Positions 17,661 through 28,359 of a stretch of DNA of 64,000 nt are shown here, piece by piece (positions within the stretch are counted from its first letter, which is position 1; the number at the start of each line of letters is the position of its first letter). The stretch comes from Acrocarpospora pleiomorpha (GTDB taxonomy: Bacteria > Actinomycetota > Actinomycetes > Streptosporangiales > Streptosporangiaceae). The stretch is from assembly GCF_009687885.1 (NCBI RefSeq), contig NZ_BLAF01000008.1, positions 217,572-281,571 on the forward strand. Reading direction: 5' to 3'. The translations under genes were made by a program, and so were the position numbers. The notes under the pieces are model-generated. The model saw nothing but the letters and a program-made list of their open reading frames with translations, was not told the origin of the DNA and made no database searches.

Positions 17661-20265
17661 TGGCCAAGCGCGGATTCCAGGGCGCGGTCATGCGCGGGTT
17701 CGGCGCCCGCGACCACGAGGCGACCGTCGTCGGGAAGCAGTGGCTCGCACCGCATTTCGTGCGGGTGCGGCTCACATCGCCGACCTTGTTCAAGGATGTG
17801 GTGGTGGAACCGACGGCGTGGCTGCGGTTCTGGTTCCCCGATCCCGACGGCGGCGCGGCCGAGCATCAGCGGGCGTACACGATCTCGGAGGCGGACGAGA
17901 CGACCGGCGCGTTCGCGGTCGACGTCGTGCTGCACGAACCGGCGGGGCCGGCGTCGGTGTGGGCGCGGGCGGCCGAACCGGGGTGGACGGTGATGGTGAC
18001 GTCACTCGGCTCGTCCAAGTTCGAGGTGCCGCCGGAGCCGCCGGCCGGGTACCTGCTGATCGGGGACTCGGCGTCGATCCCCGCGATCAACGGCATCCTC
18101 GCCGTCGTCCCCGGCGATGTTCCGGTCGAGGTGTACCTGGAGCGGCATGACGAGGCCGACCTGCTCATCCCGCTCGCGGCCCATCCGCGGGCCCGCACGC
18201 ACTGGGTGCCCAAGCGCGGGCCCGCGTCCCTCGCGGCCGCGCTCGAAGGGCGGGACTGGTCGGACTGGAAGGCGTGGGCCGCCGCGGAGTCGGGCTCGCT
18301 CAAGCAGGTCCGGGGGCGGCTGCGGGAGGAGTTCGGGTTCCCGAAGTCGGAGCTGTACGCGCAGGCGTACTGGTTCCACGGCCGCGCGATGGGGACGCTG
18401 CGAGCCGCGTCGGCACCGGACCAGGTCACTGCGGAGGCCGCCACGCCTCCCGAGACGACCGTGCCCGTTGCCCCGTCCTCGTCCCCGGCGGATGGGGCGG
18501 CGGCCGCCTCGCCGGTGCGCGGGGCCTGGCGGGCGCAGGCCGCCGGGCGGCTGCTCGCCCCGTTGCGGCGCACCCTGATCCTGGCGGCGGTGCTGCAAGC
18601 CGTCGTGACGCTGGTTCAACTCGCCCCTTTCGTATTGCTGGTCGAACTGGCCCGCCGGATGCTGGCCGGGCAGGCGGCGAGCGCGCTGTGGACGGTCGGC
18701 TTCTGGGCGCTCGGCCTGCTCGGCGCGGGCACGGTCCTGAGCGGAGCGCTCACGTTGTGGCTGCACATCGTGGACGCCCGGTTCGCGCGCGGGCTGCGGC
18801 AGCGGCTGCTCGGCAAGGCGGCGCGGCTGCCGTTGGGATGGTTCACCGCCCGCGGCTCCGGGCACGTCAAACAGGTCGTGCAGGACGACACCCTCGCGTT
18901 GCACTACCTGGTCACCCACGCCGTCCCTGACGCGGTCGCGGCGGTCGTCGCCCCGCTCGCCGTGCTGGCCTACCTGTTCGTCGTGGACTGGCGGGTGGCG
19001 CTGGCACTGTTCGGGCCGGTCCTGGTGTACGCCTTCACCGCGTGGGTGATGATCATGCAGTCCGGCGCCAAGATCTCCCAGGCGCAGCGCTGGGCGGAGC
19101 GGATGGACGGCGAGGCAGGCGCCTACCTGGAAGGCCAGCCGGTCATCCGGGTGTTCGGCGGCGCCGCGGCATCGACGTTCCGGGCCAGGCTGGAGGAGTA
19201 CATCCGCTTTCTCAACGACTGGCAGCGGCCGTTCACGAGCAAGAAGACGCTGATGGACCTCGCCACCCGCCCGGCGACGTTCCTCCTGGTCATCGCCATC
19301 GTCGGCACCGTCCTGATCGCCTCAGGCTCGATGCGGCCGGTGACGTTGCTGCCCTTCCTGCTGCTGGGCACCACCTTCGGCGCCCGGCTGCTCGGCATCG
19401 CCTACGGGCTCGGCGGGCTGCGCGCCGGACTGCTCGCCGCCCGCCGCGTCCAGAACACCCTCGACGAGCCCGAACTACAGGCCCGGAGCGGGGAGGCCGT
19501 CACCGGGGCGAAGCCCCCGGGAACCGTGGTGTTCGACCGGGTCGGCTTCGCCTACCGGCCCGGCGTCCCCGTCATTCACGACGTCTCGCTCACCCTCACC
19601 CCGGGCACCGTGACCGCGCTCGTCGGCCCATCCGGGTCGGGCAAGTCGACGCTCGCCGCGCTGCTGGCCCGCTTCCACGACGTCGACTCCGGCGCGATCC
19701 GCGTCGGCGGGCGCGACATACGCGACCTGACCGCCGACGAATTGTACGAACAAGTTGGATTCGTGTTCCAGCAGACCCAGCTTGTGCACGGCACCGCGCA
19801 CGACAACATCGCGCTCGCCGTCCCCGGCGCCACCCGGGAGCAGGTGATGGCCGCCGCCCGTGAGGCGCACATCCACGACCGGATCATGCGGCTCCCGGAC
19901 GGCTACGACACGATGCTCGGACCCGACGCGGCCCTCTCCGGCGGGGAGCGGCAACGCCTCACGATCGCCCGCGCGATTCTCGCCGACACACCCGTGCTCG
20001 TGCTCGACGAGGCCACCGCCTTCGCCGACCCGGAATCGGAATACCTCCTCCAGCAGGCGCTGGACCGGCTCACCGCGGACCGTACCGTGCTCGTCATCGC
20101 GCATCGCCTGCACACCATCACCGGGGTCGATCGGATCGTCGTGCTCGACGCCGGGCACGTGGCCGAGACCGGCGCCCACGATGAACTGCTCGCCGCGCGC
20201 GGCCGCTACCGCCGGCTCTGGGACGCGGGCCAGGGCCGTGCCGTCGAGCCGGAGGAGGCGACCCG

Positions 20266-20269
<4 letters not shown>
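17660..20269 (+). CDS. irtA: IrtA-like siderophore ABC exporter-fold importer with N-terminal siderophore-reductase (SIP) domain
   Basis: The roughly 869-residue protein has the IrtA architecture. Residues 1 to about 250 are a siderophore-interacting FAD-binding domain ([37 protein letters not shown]). A six-helix type IV ABC membrane domain (about 290-590) and an ATPase domain (about 615-870) follow, with Walker [10 protein letters not shown], signature LSGGERQRL and Walker B VLVLDEAT. In mycobacteria IrtA pairs with IrtB to import ferric mycobactin/carboxymycobactin and reduce the iron at the inner face. Here irtB follows with a 4-bp overlap. The upstream iron box supports iron control. No siderophore biosynthesis gene is in the window, so the ligand could be a xenosiderophore. 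Confidence 0.9.
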
Positions 20270-22008
<1,739 letters not shown>

Positions 22009-22032
22009 ATCCCCGCGAGAACGGCCGCCGGG

Positions 22033-22308
22033 TCAGCAGCGCCGCTTGACGCGGCACTTGTTGACGGTGATACGCAGCGGCCCGTCGGCGTTGTTCGCAC
22101 TGTAGGAGGCGTTACCGCTGTTTGTGGAACCGTTGATATTTGCAAAATTGCCGCTGTTGAAGGCCCTGTAGCCGATATTGTTACCGCTGCTCCTGCTGTT
22201 GCCGGTATTGGCGGTGTCGCCGCTTTTGTTGCGGTTTGGGGAATCGTCTGAGTCGCCCACTCCGATGGGGGCGATGGCCATGGCGGCGATACACAGTGCG
22301 ATCATCAT
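22033..22308 (-). CDS. Secreted Asn/Ser/Gly repeat protein, second of a tandem pair
   Basis: This 91-residue product has a short hydrophobic signal-like N-terminus (MMIALCIAAMAIAPIGVG). Low-complexity repeats follow (NSGNFANINGSTNSGN), with a basic Cys-containing tail ending NKCRVKRRC. ATG at 22308 overlaps the stop of its upstream paralogue, implying translational coupling. I do not know the family. The repeats recall Asn-Ser-Gly-Asn surface or spore-associated proteins, but the chaplin Cys/hydrophobic pattern is missing. Confidence 0.65.
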   Translation of the reverse strand: MMIALCIAAMAIAPIGVGDSDDSPNRNKSGDTANTGNSRSSGNNIGYRAFNSGNFANINGSTNSGNASYSANNADGPLRITVNKCRVKRRC

Positions 22309-22703
22309 CGTCCGGCCTGCCTCACGAATGTCTCCTGGCGGCCGTTGGCGAGGTTGCCGCTGTTGGATGCGTTGGCGCTGTCGCTGGTGCCGTTCACGTT
22401 GGCGAAATTCCCGCTGTTCACCGCGTCGCCAAGGCTGAGGTGGTTGCCGCTGTCGACTGAGTTGCCGCTGTTCACCGAGCTGTTGACACACCGCACGGGG
22501 GAGTCCTCTATTGGGGAGTCGTGGCTGATCAGGCGGTTGCCGCACAGGGTGCCAACCGGGCCGCCGAGATCGGTGCCGTCGATTCGGGTGAGTTGAGGCT
22601 GGGGGTCTTCGGCAGGTGCGTCCTCCGCCCAGACTGCCGGGGCGTTAAGCGCGGCTCCACATCCGGCCACGACGATCAAAGCCACGCCTACCCATGCCTT
22701 CAC
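22305..22703 (-). CDS. Secreted Asn/Ser/Gly repeat protein, first of a tandem pair
   Basis: GTG at 22703, preceded by AGGGGG, opens a 132-residue protein. It has a signal peptide (VKAWVGVALIVVAGCGAALNAPAVWAED), a spacer with a Cys pair (GTLCGNRLI...PVRCVNSS), and an NSGN repeat region (NSGNSVDSGNHLSL, NSGNFANVNGTSDSAN). It shares the NSGNFANxNG repeat with the next gene, so the pair arose by duplication. Localisation is extracellular or cell-wall; function is unknown. Confidence 0.7.
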   Translation of the reverse strand: MKAWVGVALIVVAGCGAALNAPAVWAEDAPAEDPQPQLTRIDGTDLGGPVGTLCGNRLISHDSPIEDSPVRCVNSSVNSGNSVDSGNHLSLGDAVNSGNFANVNGTSDSANASNSGNLANGRQETFVRQAGR

Positions 22704-22746
22704 GGGCCGCCCCCTTCGTATCCGATGCGCGACGATCGTAGCAGGG

Positions 22747-22761
22747 AGTAGTCGGACTACT
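22747..22761. promoter_or_regulatory. Perfect palindrome AGTAGTC-G-GACTACT
   Basis: A 7-bp perfect inverted repeat with a one-base centre lies 44 bp upstream of the start of the secreted repeat-protein pair, where a promoter is expected (the region diverges toward the esterase gene). It is a candidate operator; the regulator is unknown. Confidence 0.4.
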
Positions 22762-22990
22762 GCGTATGGCGATTGCCGTCTCTCGGATTCGGAATCCGAC
22801 GTGCCGTAACGGTCGCCACGTGCGCTAACCGGTTGCGCCGAGCTGTGGGAGAGCGCCGACGGGCGACCCCGCCCGCTGCCCCGTGAGGGCTGGAAGCGGC
22901 GGACGAAGTAGCGGGGGTGCACGTAGGTACACCGTCGGCGGGTATCTGGCCGGATTCTGCGGGGCGGCGGCCTGCCAGATCATTGCGGGC

Positions 22991-24532
22991 ATGAGATTAC
23001 TCAAGGCGAACATCCTCCTCTCCGTGGTCGCCGGTTGGCTGCTGACGGCCGCGCCGGCCGAGGCGAGCACCGGCATTATCAGCACCGGCGTCGTCAGGAC
23101 CGACGCGGGCGCCGTTCGCGGCACCGACGCCGCGGACCACCGCACGTTCCAGGGCATCCCCTTCGCCGCGCCGCCCGTCGGCGCGCTCCGGTGGCGGGCG
23201 CCGCAGCCGGTCGAGCCGTGGCGCGGGGTGCGGGACGCGACGCGGCCCGGCCCCCGCTGCGCGCAGAACGCCGCGATCGGCAGCCCGGCCGGCGACAGCG
23301 AGGACTGCCTCTACCTCAACGTCACGACTCCCCGCCCTGCACACGGGCTCAAGCCGGTCATGGTCTGGGTGCACGGCGGCGGCTTCAGCGGCGGCGCGGG
23401 CAGCGACTACGACGAGCGGCGCCTGGCCGTACAGGGTGACGTCGTGGTCGTCACGGTCAACTACCGGCTGGGCGCGTTCGGGTTCTTCGGGTATCCGGGA
23501 CTCAAAAACTCCGGCACGTACGGGCTGATGGACCAGCAGGCGGCGCTGCGCTGGGTGCGCCGCAACGCGGCGGCGTTCGGCGGGGATCCCGGCAGGGTGA
23601 CGCTGTTCGGCGAGTCGGCGGGCGGCGACAGCATGTGCGCGCAGCTCGCCTCCCCGGCGGCGGCCGGGCTGTTCCAGCGGATGGTGATCCAGAGCGGGTC
23701 GTGCACCGAGCTGAACGTGCCCGACGTGATCTTCCCCGGCGTCGGCGCCGAGTACGACACCTGGAAGCCGCGCGAGGTCCTGGAGGGGGTCGGCGCGCGC
23801 GTGGCGCCCGCGCTGGGCTGCGCGGACCCGGCCACGGCGATCGAGTGCCTGCGCGGGCTGCCGGTGTCCGCGCTGCTGGCCGCCCAGAACCCGCCCGTCT
23901 TCTGGAGCCCCGCGTACGGCACACCGACGCTCCCCGTCCACCCCGGACGCGCGCTGCGCGAGGGCAGGTTCAACCGGGTGCCCGTCCTGGCCGGGACGAC
24001 CCGGGACGAGGGCGCGTTCTTCGCGGCAACGTTCCCGCCCCTTGCGGAGAACGACTACAGGGGCCTGCTCAGCGTGGCGTTCGGCGACAAGGCGGACCTG
24101 GTCGCCGAACGCTACCCGGCGGGGACGTCGCCGCGTGGGGCGTGGGGCTCGATCATCACCGACCGCGGCTACGCCTGCCCGAACAGGCGCAACGACCTGG
24201 TGCTGGCCCGCTGGACGCCGGTTTACGGGTACGAGTTCGCCGACCGGGACGCTCCGCTGCCGTTCGAGTTCCCGCGACCCGAGGACTTCCCGCTGGGCGC
24301 CTTCCACGCCTCCGAGCTGGCCTACCTGCACGACTTCAAGGTGACCTTCCGGCCCGACCAGCAGCGGCTGTCCGACACGATGATCCGCTACTGGACGCGT
24401 TTCGCGGCCGTCGGCAGGCCCGCCGCCTCCTGGCCGGCCGTCCCGCTCGTCCAGTCGCTGGAGCCCGGCGGCAACCGTCCCGCCGACCTCGACGAGCGGC
24501 ACAACTGCGACTTCTGGGACAGTCTCGGCTGA
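22991..24532 (+). CDS. Secreted type-B carboxylesterase/lipase
   Basis: This 513-residue alpha/beta hydrolase of the carboxylesterase type-B family has a signal peptide MRLLKANILLSVVAGWLLTAAPAEA. It carries the family start VRTDAGAVRGTDAADHRTFQGIPFAAPPVG, the EDCLYLNV motif, the oxyanion loop VWVHGGGFSGGAG (about residue 130) and the nucleophile GESAGGDSM (Ser at about 208). The reading frame opens earlier (22883), but ATG at 22991 begins the signal peptide. It hydrolyses ester bonds outside the cell; the substrate is unknown. It converges on the P450 gene across a hairpin. Confidence 0.88.
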   Translation: MRLLKANILLSVVAGWLLTAAPAEASTGIISTGVVRTDAGAVRGTDAADHRTFQGIPFAAPPVGALRWRAPQPVEPWRGVRDATRPGPRCAQNAAIGSPAGDSEDCLYLNVTTPRPAHGLKPVMVWVHGGGFSGGAGSDYDERRLAVQGDVVVVTVNYRLGAFGFFGYPGLKNSGTYGLMDQQAALRWVRRNAAAFGGDPGRVTLFGESAGGDSMCAQLASPAAAGLFQRMVIQSGSCTELNVPDVIFPGVGAEYDTWKPREVLEGVGARVAPALGCADPATAIECLRGLPVSALLAAQNPPVFWSPAYGTPTLPVHPGRALREGRFNRVPVLAGTTRDEGAFFAATFPPLAENDYRGLLSVAFGDKADLVAERYPAGTSPRGAWGSIITDRGYACPNRRNDLVLARWTPVYGYEFADRDAPLPFEFPRPEDFPLGAFHASELAYLHDFKVTFRPDQQRLSDTMIRYWTRFAAVGRPAASWPAVPLVQSLEPGGNRPADLDERHNCDFWDSLG

Positions 24533-24547
24533 CTCTCGGCTGGACGT

Positions 24548-24576
24548 GCGGGTCGGCGGCGATGCTGCCGGCCCGC
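24548..24576. terminator. Hairpin between convergent esterase and P450 genes
   Basis: A 13-bp stem (24548-24560 with 24564-24576, including two G-U pairs) has a 3-base loop and lies between two converging gene ends. There is no U tract. It probably acts as a bidirectional transcription barrier. Confidence 0.45.
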
Positions 24577-24596
24577 GTTCGGCGTGTGATGCGTAG

Positions 24597-25793
24597 TCAG
24601 CGCATCAGCCTGAGTGGCAGCCTCTGTAGGCCACGGAAGCTGACGTTGGGTCGCCAGACCAGGTTCTCGCTGGTGAGTTCAATCCTGGAGTAGCGTCGTA
24701 GTAGCTCCGTCAGCACCACAGAGGTTTCCAGCTTTCCCAGCGCGGCGCCGATGCAGTAATGGGGCCCACTGCTGAAAGCCAGCGTTTTTATTCCGGTACG
24801 AGTCAAGTCGAGGCGGTCCGGGTCGCGGTAGCGTGCCGGATCACGACTGGCCGCCCCGAAGAGCAACATCACCTTGGCCCCCGCGGGAAGCGTGACGTCC
24901 TCAAGGGCGACGTCGTCGGTCAGGAGCCTGGAGACGATCTGCACGGGGGCGTCGTAGCGAGTGATCTCGTCCATGGCATCAGTGATCATCTCCGGGTTCT
25001 CACGCAGCATTCGCAACTGGTCGGGGTGCCGGAGCAGCGCCAGCAGACCGTTTCCGATCAGATTGACTGTTGTCTCATGACCTGCGACGAACAGAAACAG
25101 AACATTGGCGATGATCTCGCGGTCAGTCAGCCGGACGCCATCGACCTCAGCGTGCACGAGCAGAGACAGGATGTCTTCTCGTGGTGTTGACCTGCGCTCG
25201 TCGAGTTGCTCGGCGACGTATTCCCGAAATTCTACTTCTGCCGTGTTCATGCCGGTCGTGTCCTCGAACGTTATCGAGGGGTCGATCACGCGACTTATTT
25301 GTTTCGTCCAACGGCGGCACTGATCTCGATCGTACGGGGGCAAGCCCAGAAGCTCGCAGGTCACGGTCACCGGAAGGGGCAGTGCGAGACTGTCGATCAG
25401 ATCGGTCTCACCTTCGCCCACGGCGTCGAGCAGCCGGTCGGTTTCAGCGGTTATACGTGGCCGCAGTCGTGCTACGGAGGCTCGGGTGAAAACCTTGCCG
25501 ATCACGCCGCGGATCCGCCTGTGCGCGGGCCCGTCAAGCATGAGCATCCAATTTTGCACACTCTGCAGGAGCGGGCTGTCCGCGCCGCCGCGGCGGTTGG
25601 CCCATGTGGTGTTCCGATAGAACTCACTCGACGCCCCTGGTGCGCACAGTACGGCGTCGACGTCGGCGTAGCGGGAAAGAACCCAATAGCCGAAATGTGA
25701 TTGATGAATCGGATCAGTCTCGCGGAGGCGTCGATAGACAGGATATGGGTCCGTACGTATCGATGGATCTCGCGGGTCGAAAATAATAGACAT
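24597..25793 (-). CDS. Cytochrome P450 (bacterial CYP, tailoring oxygenase of the PKS cluster)
   Basis: This roughly 398-residue P450 has the I-helix oxygen-binding motif LFVAGHETTVN (about residue 237), the K-helix ExxR in MDEITRYDAPVQ, and the haem-Cys loop FSSGPHYCIGAALGKLE (Cys at about 347). Soluble bacterial P450s take electrons from a ferredoxin and hydroxylate or epoxidise. None is encoded here, so a housekeeping partner is implied. The open frame extends to 25877, but AGGA lies 5 bases before ATG 25793, which I prefer over 25799. It follows the second diiron desaturase by about 30 bp and is probably in the same operon. Confidence 0.9.
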   Translation of the reverse strand: MSIIFDPRDPSIRTDPYPVYRRLRETDPIHQSHFGYWVLSRYADVDAVLCAPGASSEFYRNTTWANRRGGADSPLLQSVQNWMLMLDGPAHRRIRGVIGKVFTRASVARLRPRITAETDRLLDAVGEGETDLIDSLALPLPVTVTCELLGLPPYDRDQCRRWTKQISRVIDPSITFEDTTGMNTAEVEFREYVAEQLDERRSTPREDILSLLVHAEVDGVRLTDREIIANVLFLFVAGHETTVNLIGNGLLALLRHPDQLRMLRENPEMITDAMDEITRYDAPVQIVSRLLTDDVALEDVTLPAGAKVMLLFGAASRDPARYRDPDRLDLTRTGIKTLAFSSGPHYCIGAALGKLETSVVLTELLRRYSRIELTSENLVWRPNVSFRGLQRLPLRLMR

Positions 25794-25824
25794 TTCCATC
25801 CTGTTGCACGAGTGGACGAGCCGG

Positions 25825-26694
25825 TCAGACCGCGCGGATCCGGTGCACGAACTCGGCCAGGTCGACCATTGCCGCATCGCCTCGCGACGTGGCGAAATCG
25901 CTGACGAGCCGGACCAGCGCCTCGTATGCCTCGGTATGGTCGTAGGACGTGGCGTCCGCGATTTTCAGTGACCACCGCCAGTACCCGTTCAGCGTGTCCG
26001 CCAGCGGCATCCGAAAGGTGGACAGCACGTCCTTGAGATCCGGTACGCTCGCTGCGAGCCCGTGCCGCTTGACGTAGGCGCCGACGAGTTCGGCGTAGAA
26101 GGCGAAATGCCGCGCCTCGTCCCTGGCCAGCCGATGCAGCAGATCACGCAGTACCGGCTCCGTGGCCACCGTCCTGAACCGCTGGTAGAACAGCTGTGTG
26201 GCCTTCTCCTGCACCAGCGTATAAGTGAACGCCTGCAGCGGGTTCTCGTAGGGCAGTGCGAACTTCTTCCGGCCCTCCTCGGCCAACTCCCGCATCAGTG
26301 CGTCGGGGTCGCTGATGCCGGCCTCGATCTGGTACCTGGTCAGCACCGAGGCGTGTCGTTCCTCCTCGTTAGCCCAGGAGATCAGGAAGCGGAAGTACTC
26401 CCGGTTGAAACAGAACTCCTCGATCGCCAAATCCTCGCCGGAGACGGGGAAGGCGTCCAGGAAATAGGTCAGATACCCAGGGATATGGTCCTCAATGAAG
26501 GTGATGAACCGGACCACCGACCGGTCGGTGTCGGTGAGTTCCTCAGGCCGCAGCGACGCCCAGGACAGCTCGTCGATCGACCACTGCCGCGTGCCGGCGC
26601 GGCTCACCGCCTTCCGCGTCAGCTCCCGGATTTCCCCAGGGTCGACGAACTTTCGCAACCGCTGGGAATCGGACTCGGGCAGGGTCTCGGTCAT
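25825..26694 (-). CDS. Acyl-ACP desaturase-like ferritin-fold diiron oxygenase (copy 2)
   Basis: This 289-residue four-helix-bundle protein shows the diiron ligands of the soluble acyl-ACP desaturase family: FIEDHIPGY (E68), ANEEERHASVL (E111/H114), VQEKATQLFY (E163) and ARDEARHFAFY (E193/H196). Members insert a cis double bond, or perform other O2-dependent oxidations, on acyl chains bound to ACP. The gene overlaps the methyltransferase by 4 bp (ATGA). Together with the acyl-AMP ligase, ACP and paralogue at 28356-29222 it is inferred to modify an ACP-bound fatty starter. It lacks the insertions of plant desaturases and resembles mycobacterial DesA-type proteins. Confidence 0.82.
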   Translation of the reverse strand: MTETLPESDSQRLRKFVDPGEIRELTRKAVSRAGTRQWSIDELSWASLRPEELTDTDRSVVRFITFIEDHIPGYLTYFLDAFPVSGEDLAIEEFCFNREYFRFLISWANEEERHASVLTRYQIEAGISDPDALMRELAEEGRKKFALPYENPLQAFTYTLVQEKATQLFYQRFRTVATEPVLRDLLHRLARDEARHFAFYAELVGAYVKRHGLAASVPDLKDVLSTFRMPLADTLNGYWRWSLKIADATSYDHTEAYEALVRLVSDFATSRGDAAMVDLAEFVHRIRAV

Positions 26695-27560
26695 GGTGCC
26701 TCCGTTGGACCCATCCGGGATTTCAGTGCGCTCAACGCGTAGTGCTTGGTGGTGTAACCCCAGCCGGCATTGGCCGTGCGGAGATATCGGATGAGTGGCT
26801 CGCTCATACCTGGCGCCACCAGTTCGACGTGGTCACGCGCGGCCCCAACCCGCTGTTCCCACTCCTCGATGGTGCGGTGGTAGTGCGCGGTGAGGTCGGC
26901 GAGTCCTGTGAGGCTGAACCTGGCCGATTCCACGGCCTCTACCAGCACCGACAGCGGCACCATGTCGGCGAATCCGAAAATGCCCTCGGTGACGTGCTTG
27001 GTACCCGGCCGCTGCGAAAACTCCTCATAGGCGGCGTGGTCCCGGAAGCAGCTTTCCGACAGGTACAGCGACCCGCCGCCCCGTAACAGCCCGTACACCT
27101 TGCGCAGCACCGCAGTCCGGTCGGGCATGTGCACGATTGAGCCGAGCATGGTGACCGCGTCGAACGGCCCGGTCACCTCGACGTCGGTGAACGAACCGAG
27201 CTCCAGCGCGATCAGCTCGGCCACGCCCGCCTTCTCCGCTTGCGCCCGGATGTATTCGGCCTGTGGGCGTGACGGGGTGACGCCGGTGGCGTGGCAGCCG
27301 TACTCCTGCGCCATGAACAGGATCAGGCTGCCCCAGCCGCAGCCGACGTCGAGCAGCCGCTCACCGCCGGTGAGGCCCAGTCGCCGCGCGACGAAGTGCA
27401 GCTTGTCCGTCTGCGCCTGGTCAAGATCAGAGTGCCCATTGGTGTACAGCCCGGAGCTGTACTTCAGCCGCCGGTCGAGGTAGATGCCGAACAGTTCGGC
27501 GGGCAGCTCGTAGTGCTTGTTGGTTGCCTGATACGCCTCTTGCGGGGTCAGTGCGGTCAT
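26691..27560 (-). CDS. Cyclopropane-fatty-acid-synthase-like SAM methyltransferase
   Basis: This 289-residue protein is the size of mycolic-acid cyclopropane synthases (CmaA/PcaA). The N-terminal family block is HYELPAELFGIYLDRRLKYSSG, SAM motif I is LLDVGCGWGSLILFMAQ, and VTPSRPQAEYIRAQAEKAG follows. The family transfers a methyl from SAM to a cis double bond, giving cyclopropane, methyl-branch or methylene products. The position between two desaturase-like genes and after an ACP suggests it acts on an olefin made by them on the ACP-bound chain. ATG at 27560 overlaps the ACP stop (ATGA). The longer frame to 27662 lies inside the ACP gene. Confidence 0.85.
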   Translation of the reverse strand: MTALTPQEAYQATNKHYELPAELFGIYLDRRLKYSSGLYTNGHSDLDQAQTDKLHFVARRLGLTGGERLLDVGCGWGSLILFMAQEYGCHATGVTPSRPQAEYIRAQAEKAGVAELIALELGSFTDVEVTGPFDAVTMLGSIVHMPDRTAVLRKVYGLLRGGGSLYLSESCFRDHAAYEEFSQRPGTKHVTEGIFGFADMVPLSVLVEAVESARFSLTGLADLTAHYHRTIEEWEQRVGAARDHVELVAPGMSEPLIRYLRTANAGWGYTTKHYALSALKSRMGPTEAP

Positions 27561-27835
27561 GACCCCGCCAGATCGCCGCTGACGTGCCTCTCGACCAGGA
27601 TGACCAGCTCGTCGATGGTCCGCGCGCCGAAAATGGCCTCGTCGTCGAACTCGACGTCCCACCTGCGCTCCAGTTTGGACACCACACGTAGCAGCTTCAG
27701 TGAGTCTGCACCGGGCAGTTCCTTGAGCACATCGGCGCCGTTGAGCTCGGCGGCGGAGATCTTCAGCTCAGCAGCGATGAATTCGGCCGTGACCGAGGCG
27801 ATCTCTGCACGGGTGGTGGCGGATTCGGTGGTCAT
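27557..27835 (-). CDS. Discrete acyl carrier protein
   Basis: This 92-residue ACP has the phosphopantetheine Ser in ELPGADSLKLLRVVSKLE, followed by a typical helix III region (FDDEAIFGARTIDELVILVERH). It is the expected carrier for the chain activated by the FAAL and modified by the desaturases and methyltransferase. It overlaps both neighbours by 4 bp. It is related to stand-alone ACPs of FAAL-loaded pathways rather than to the primary FAS AcpM. Confidence 0.88.
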   Translation of the reverse strand: MTTESATTRAEIASVTAEFIAAELKISAAELNGADVLKELPGADSLKLLRVVSKLERRWDVEFDDEAIFGARTIDELVILVERHVSGDLAGS

Positions 27836-28359
27836 GTCTCTCCAGCTCCGTGGTCGAAGTAGTGCCGGACGCGGCTGAAGGCGGCGTCGTCGAGCTTCAT
27901 CAGTTCTCTGGCCTGCTTGGATCGGATCGGCTGGTAGGTGCCGGTTGCCATGACGTGTAGCTCGTCGCCGGGCCCGGTGATCGTGGCCTCGGTGTGCAGC
28001 ACCCCGTTGCCCCTGCCGCTTACCCGCGCGACGGTCAGGTACCGCTCTCCCACCATGAGAGGGGCCAGCATCCTGCTGCGTAGGGTCACGGAGAACGCGA
28101 GCATGCCGTGGATCAGCGTGAGGGTGTCGCCCATCACCTCGTCCACCAGGACGTTCACGATGCCGCCGTGCACGATTCCCGGGTAGGAGGCGTAGCACTC
28201 GGAGAACGTCGTCTCGGCGGCGTAGTCGCCGTTCGACAGCCGTCGCATGCGCAGCTTGAGCCCGACCGGATTGTGTGGGGAGCAACCGAAACAGTTGAAC
28301 GAGGGCTCCGAAATCCAGGGGAACTCGATCTCCTCGCCGAAGGTGTGCTGGGCGGTCAT
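27832..28359 (-). CDS. Hotdog-fold thioesterase (PaaI/4HBT-like)
   Basis: This 175-residue hotdog protein has FNCFGCSPHNPVGLKLRM at the N-terminal side and the active-site helix region YPGIVHGGIVNVLVDEVMGDTL, where the HGG-x-D/E pattern is typical of the PaaI/4HBT family. It hydrolyses acyl thioesters and may release or proofread acyl-ACP intermediates of the starter line. ATG at 28359 overlaps the previous stop (ATGA). The open frame extends upstream to 28482, but this lies within the diiron gene. Confidence 0.82.
   Translation of the reverse strand: MTAQHTFGEEIEFPWISEPSFNCFGCSPHNPVGLKLRMRRLSNGDYAAETTFSECYASYPGIVHGGIVNVLVDEVMGDTLTLIHGMLAFSVTLRSRMLAPLMVGERYLTVARVSGRGNGVLHTEATITGPGDELHVMATGTYQPIRSKQARELMKLDDAAFSRVRHYFDHGAGET

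Noticed and set aside
22033..22703. Chaplin or rodlin genes
   Set aside because: The chaplin domain with its Cys spacing and hydrophobic core is absent. Only secretion and Asn-rich repeats are shared.
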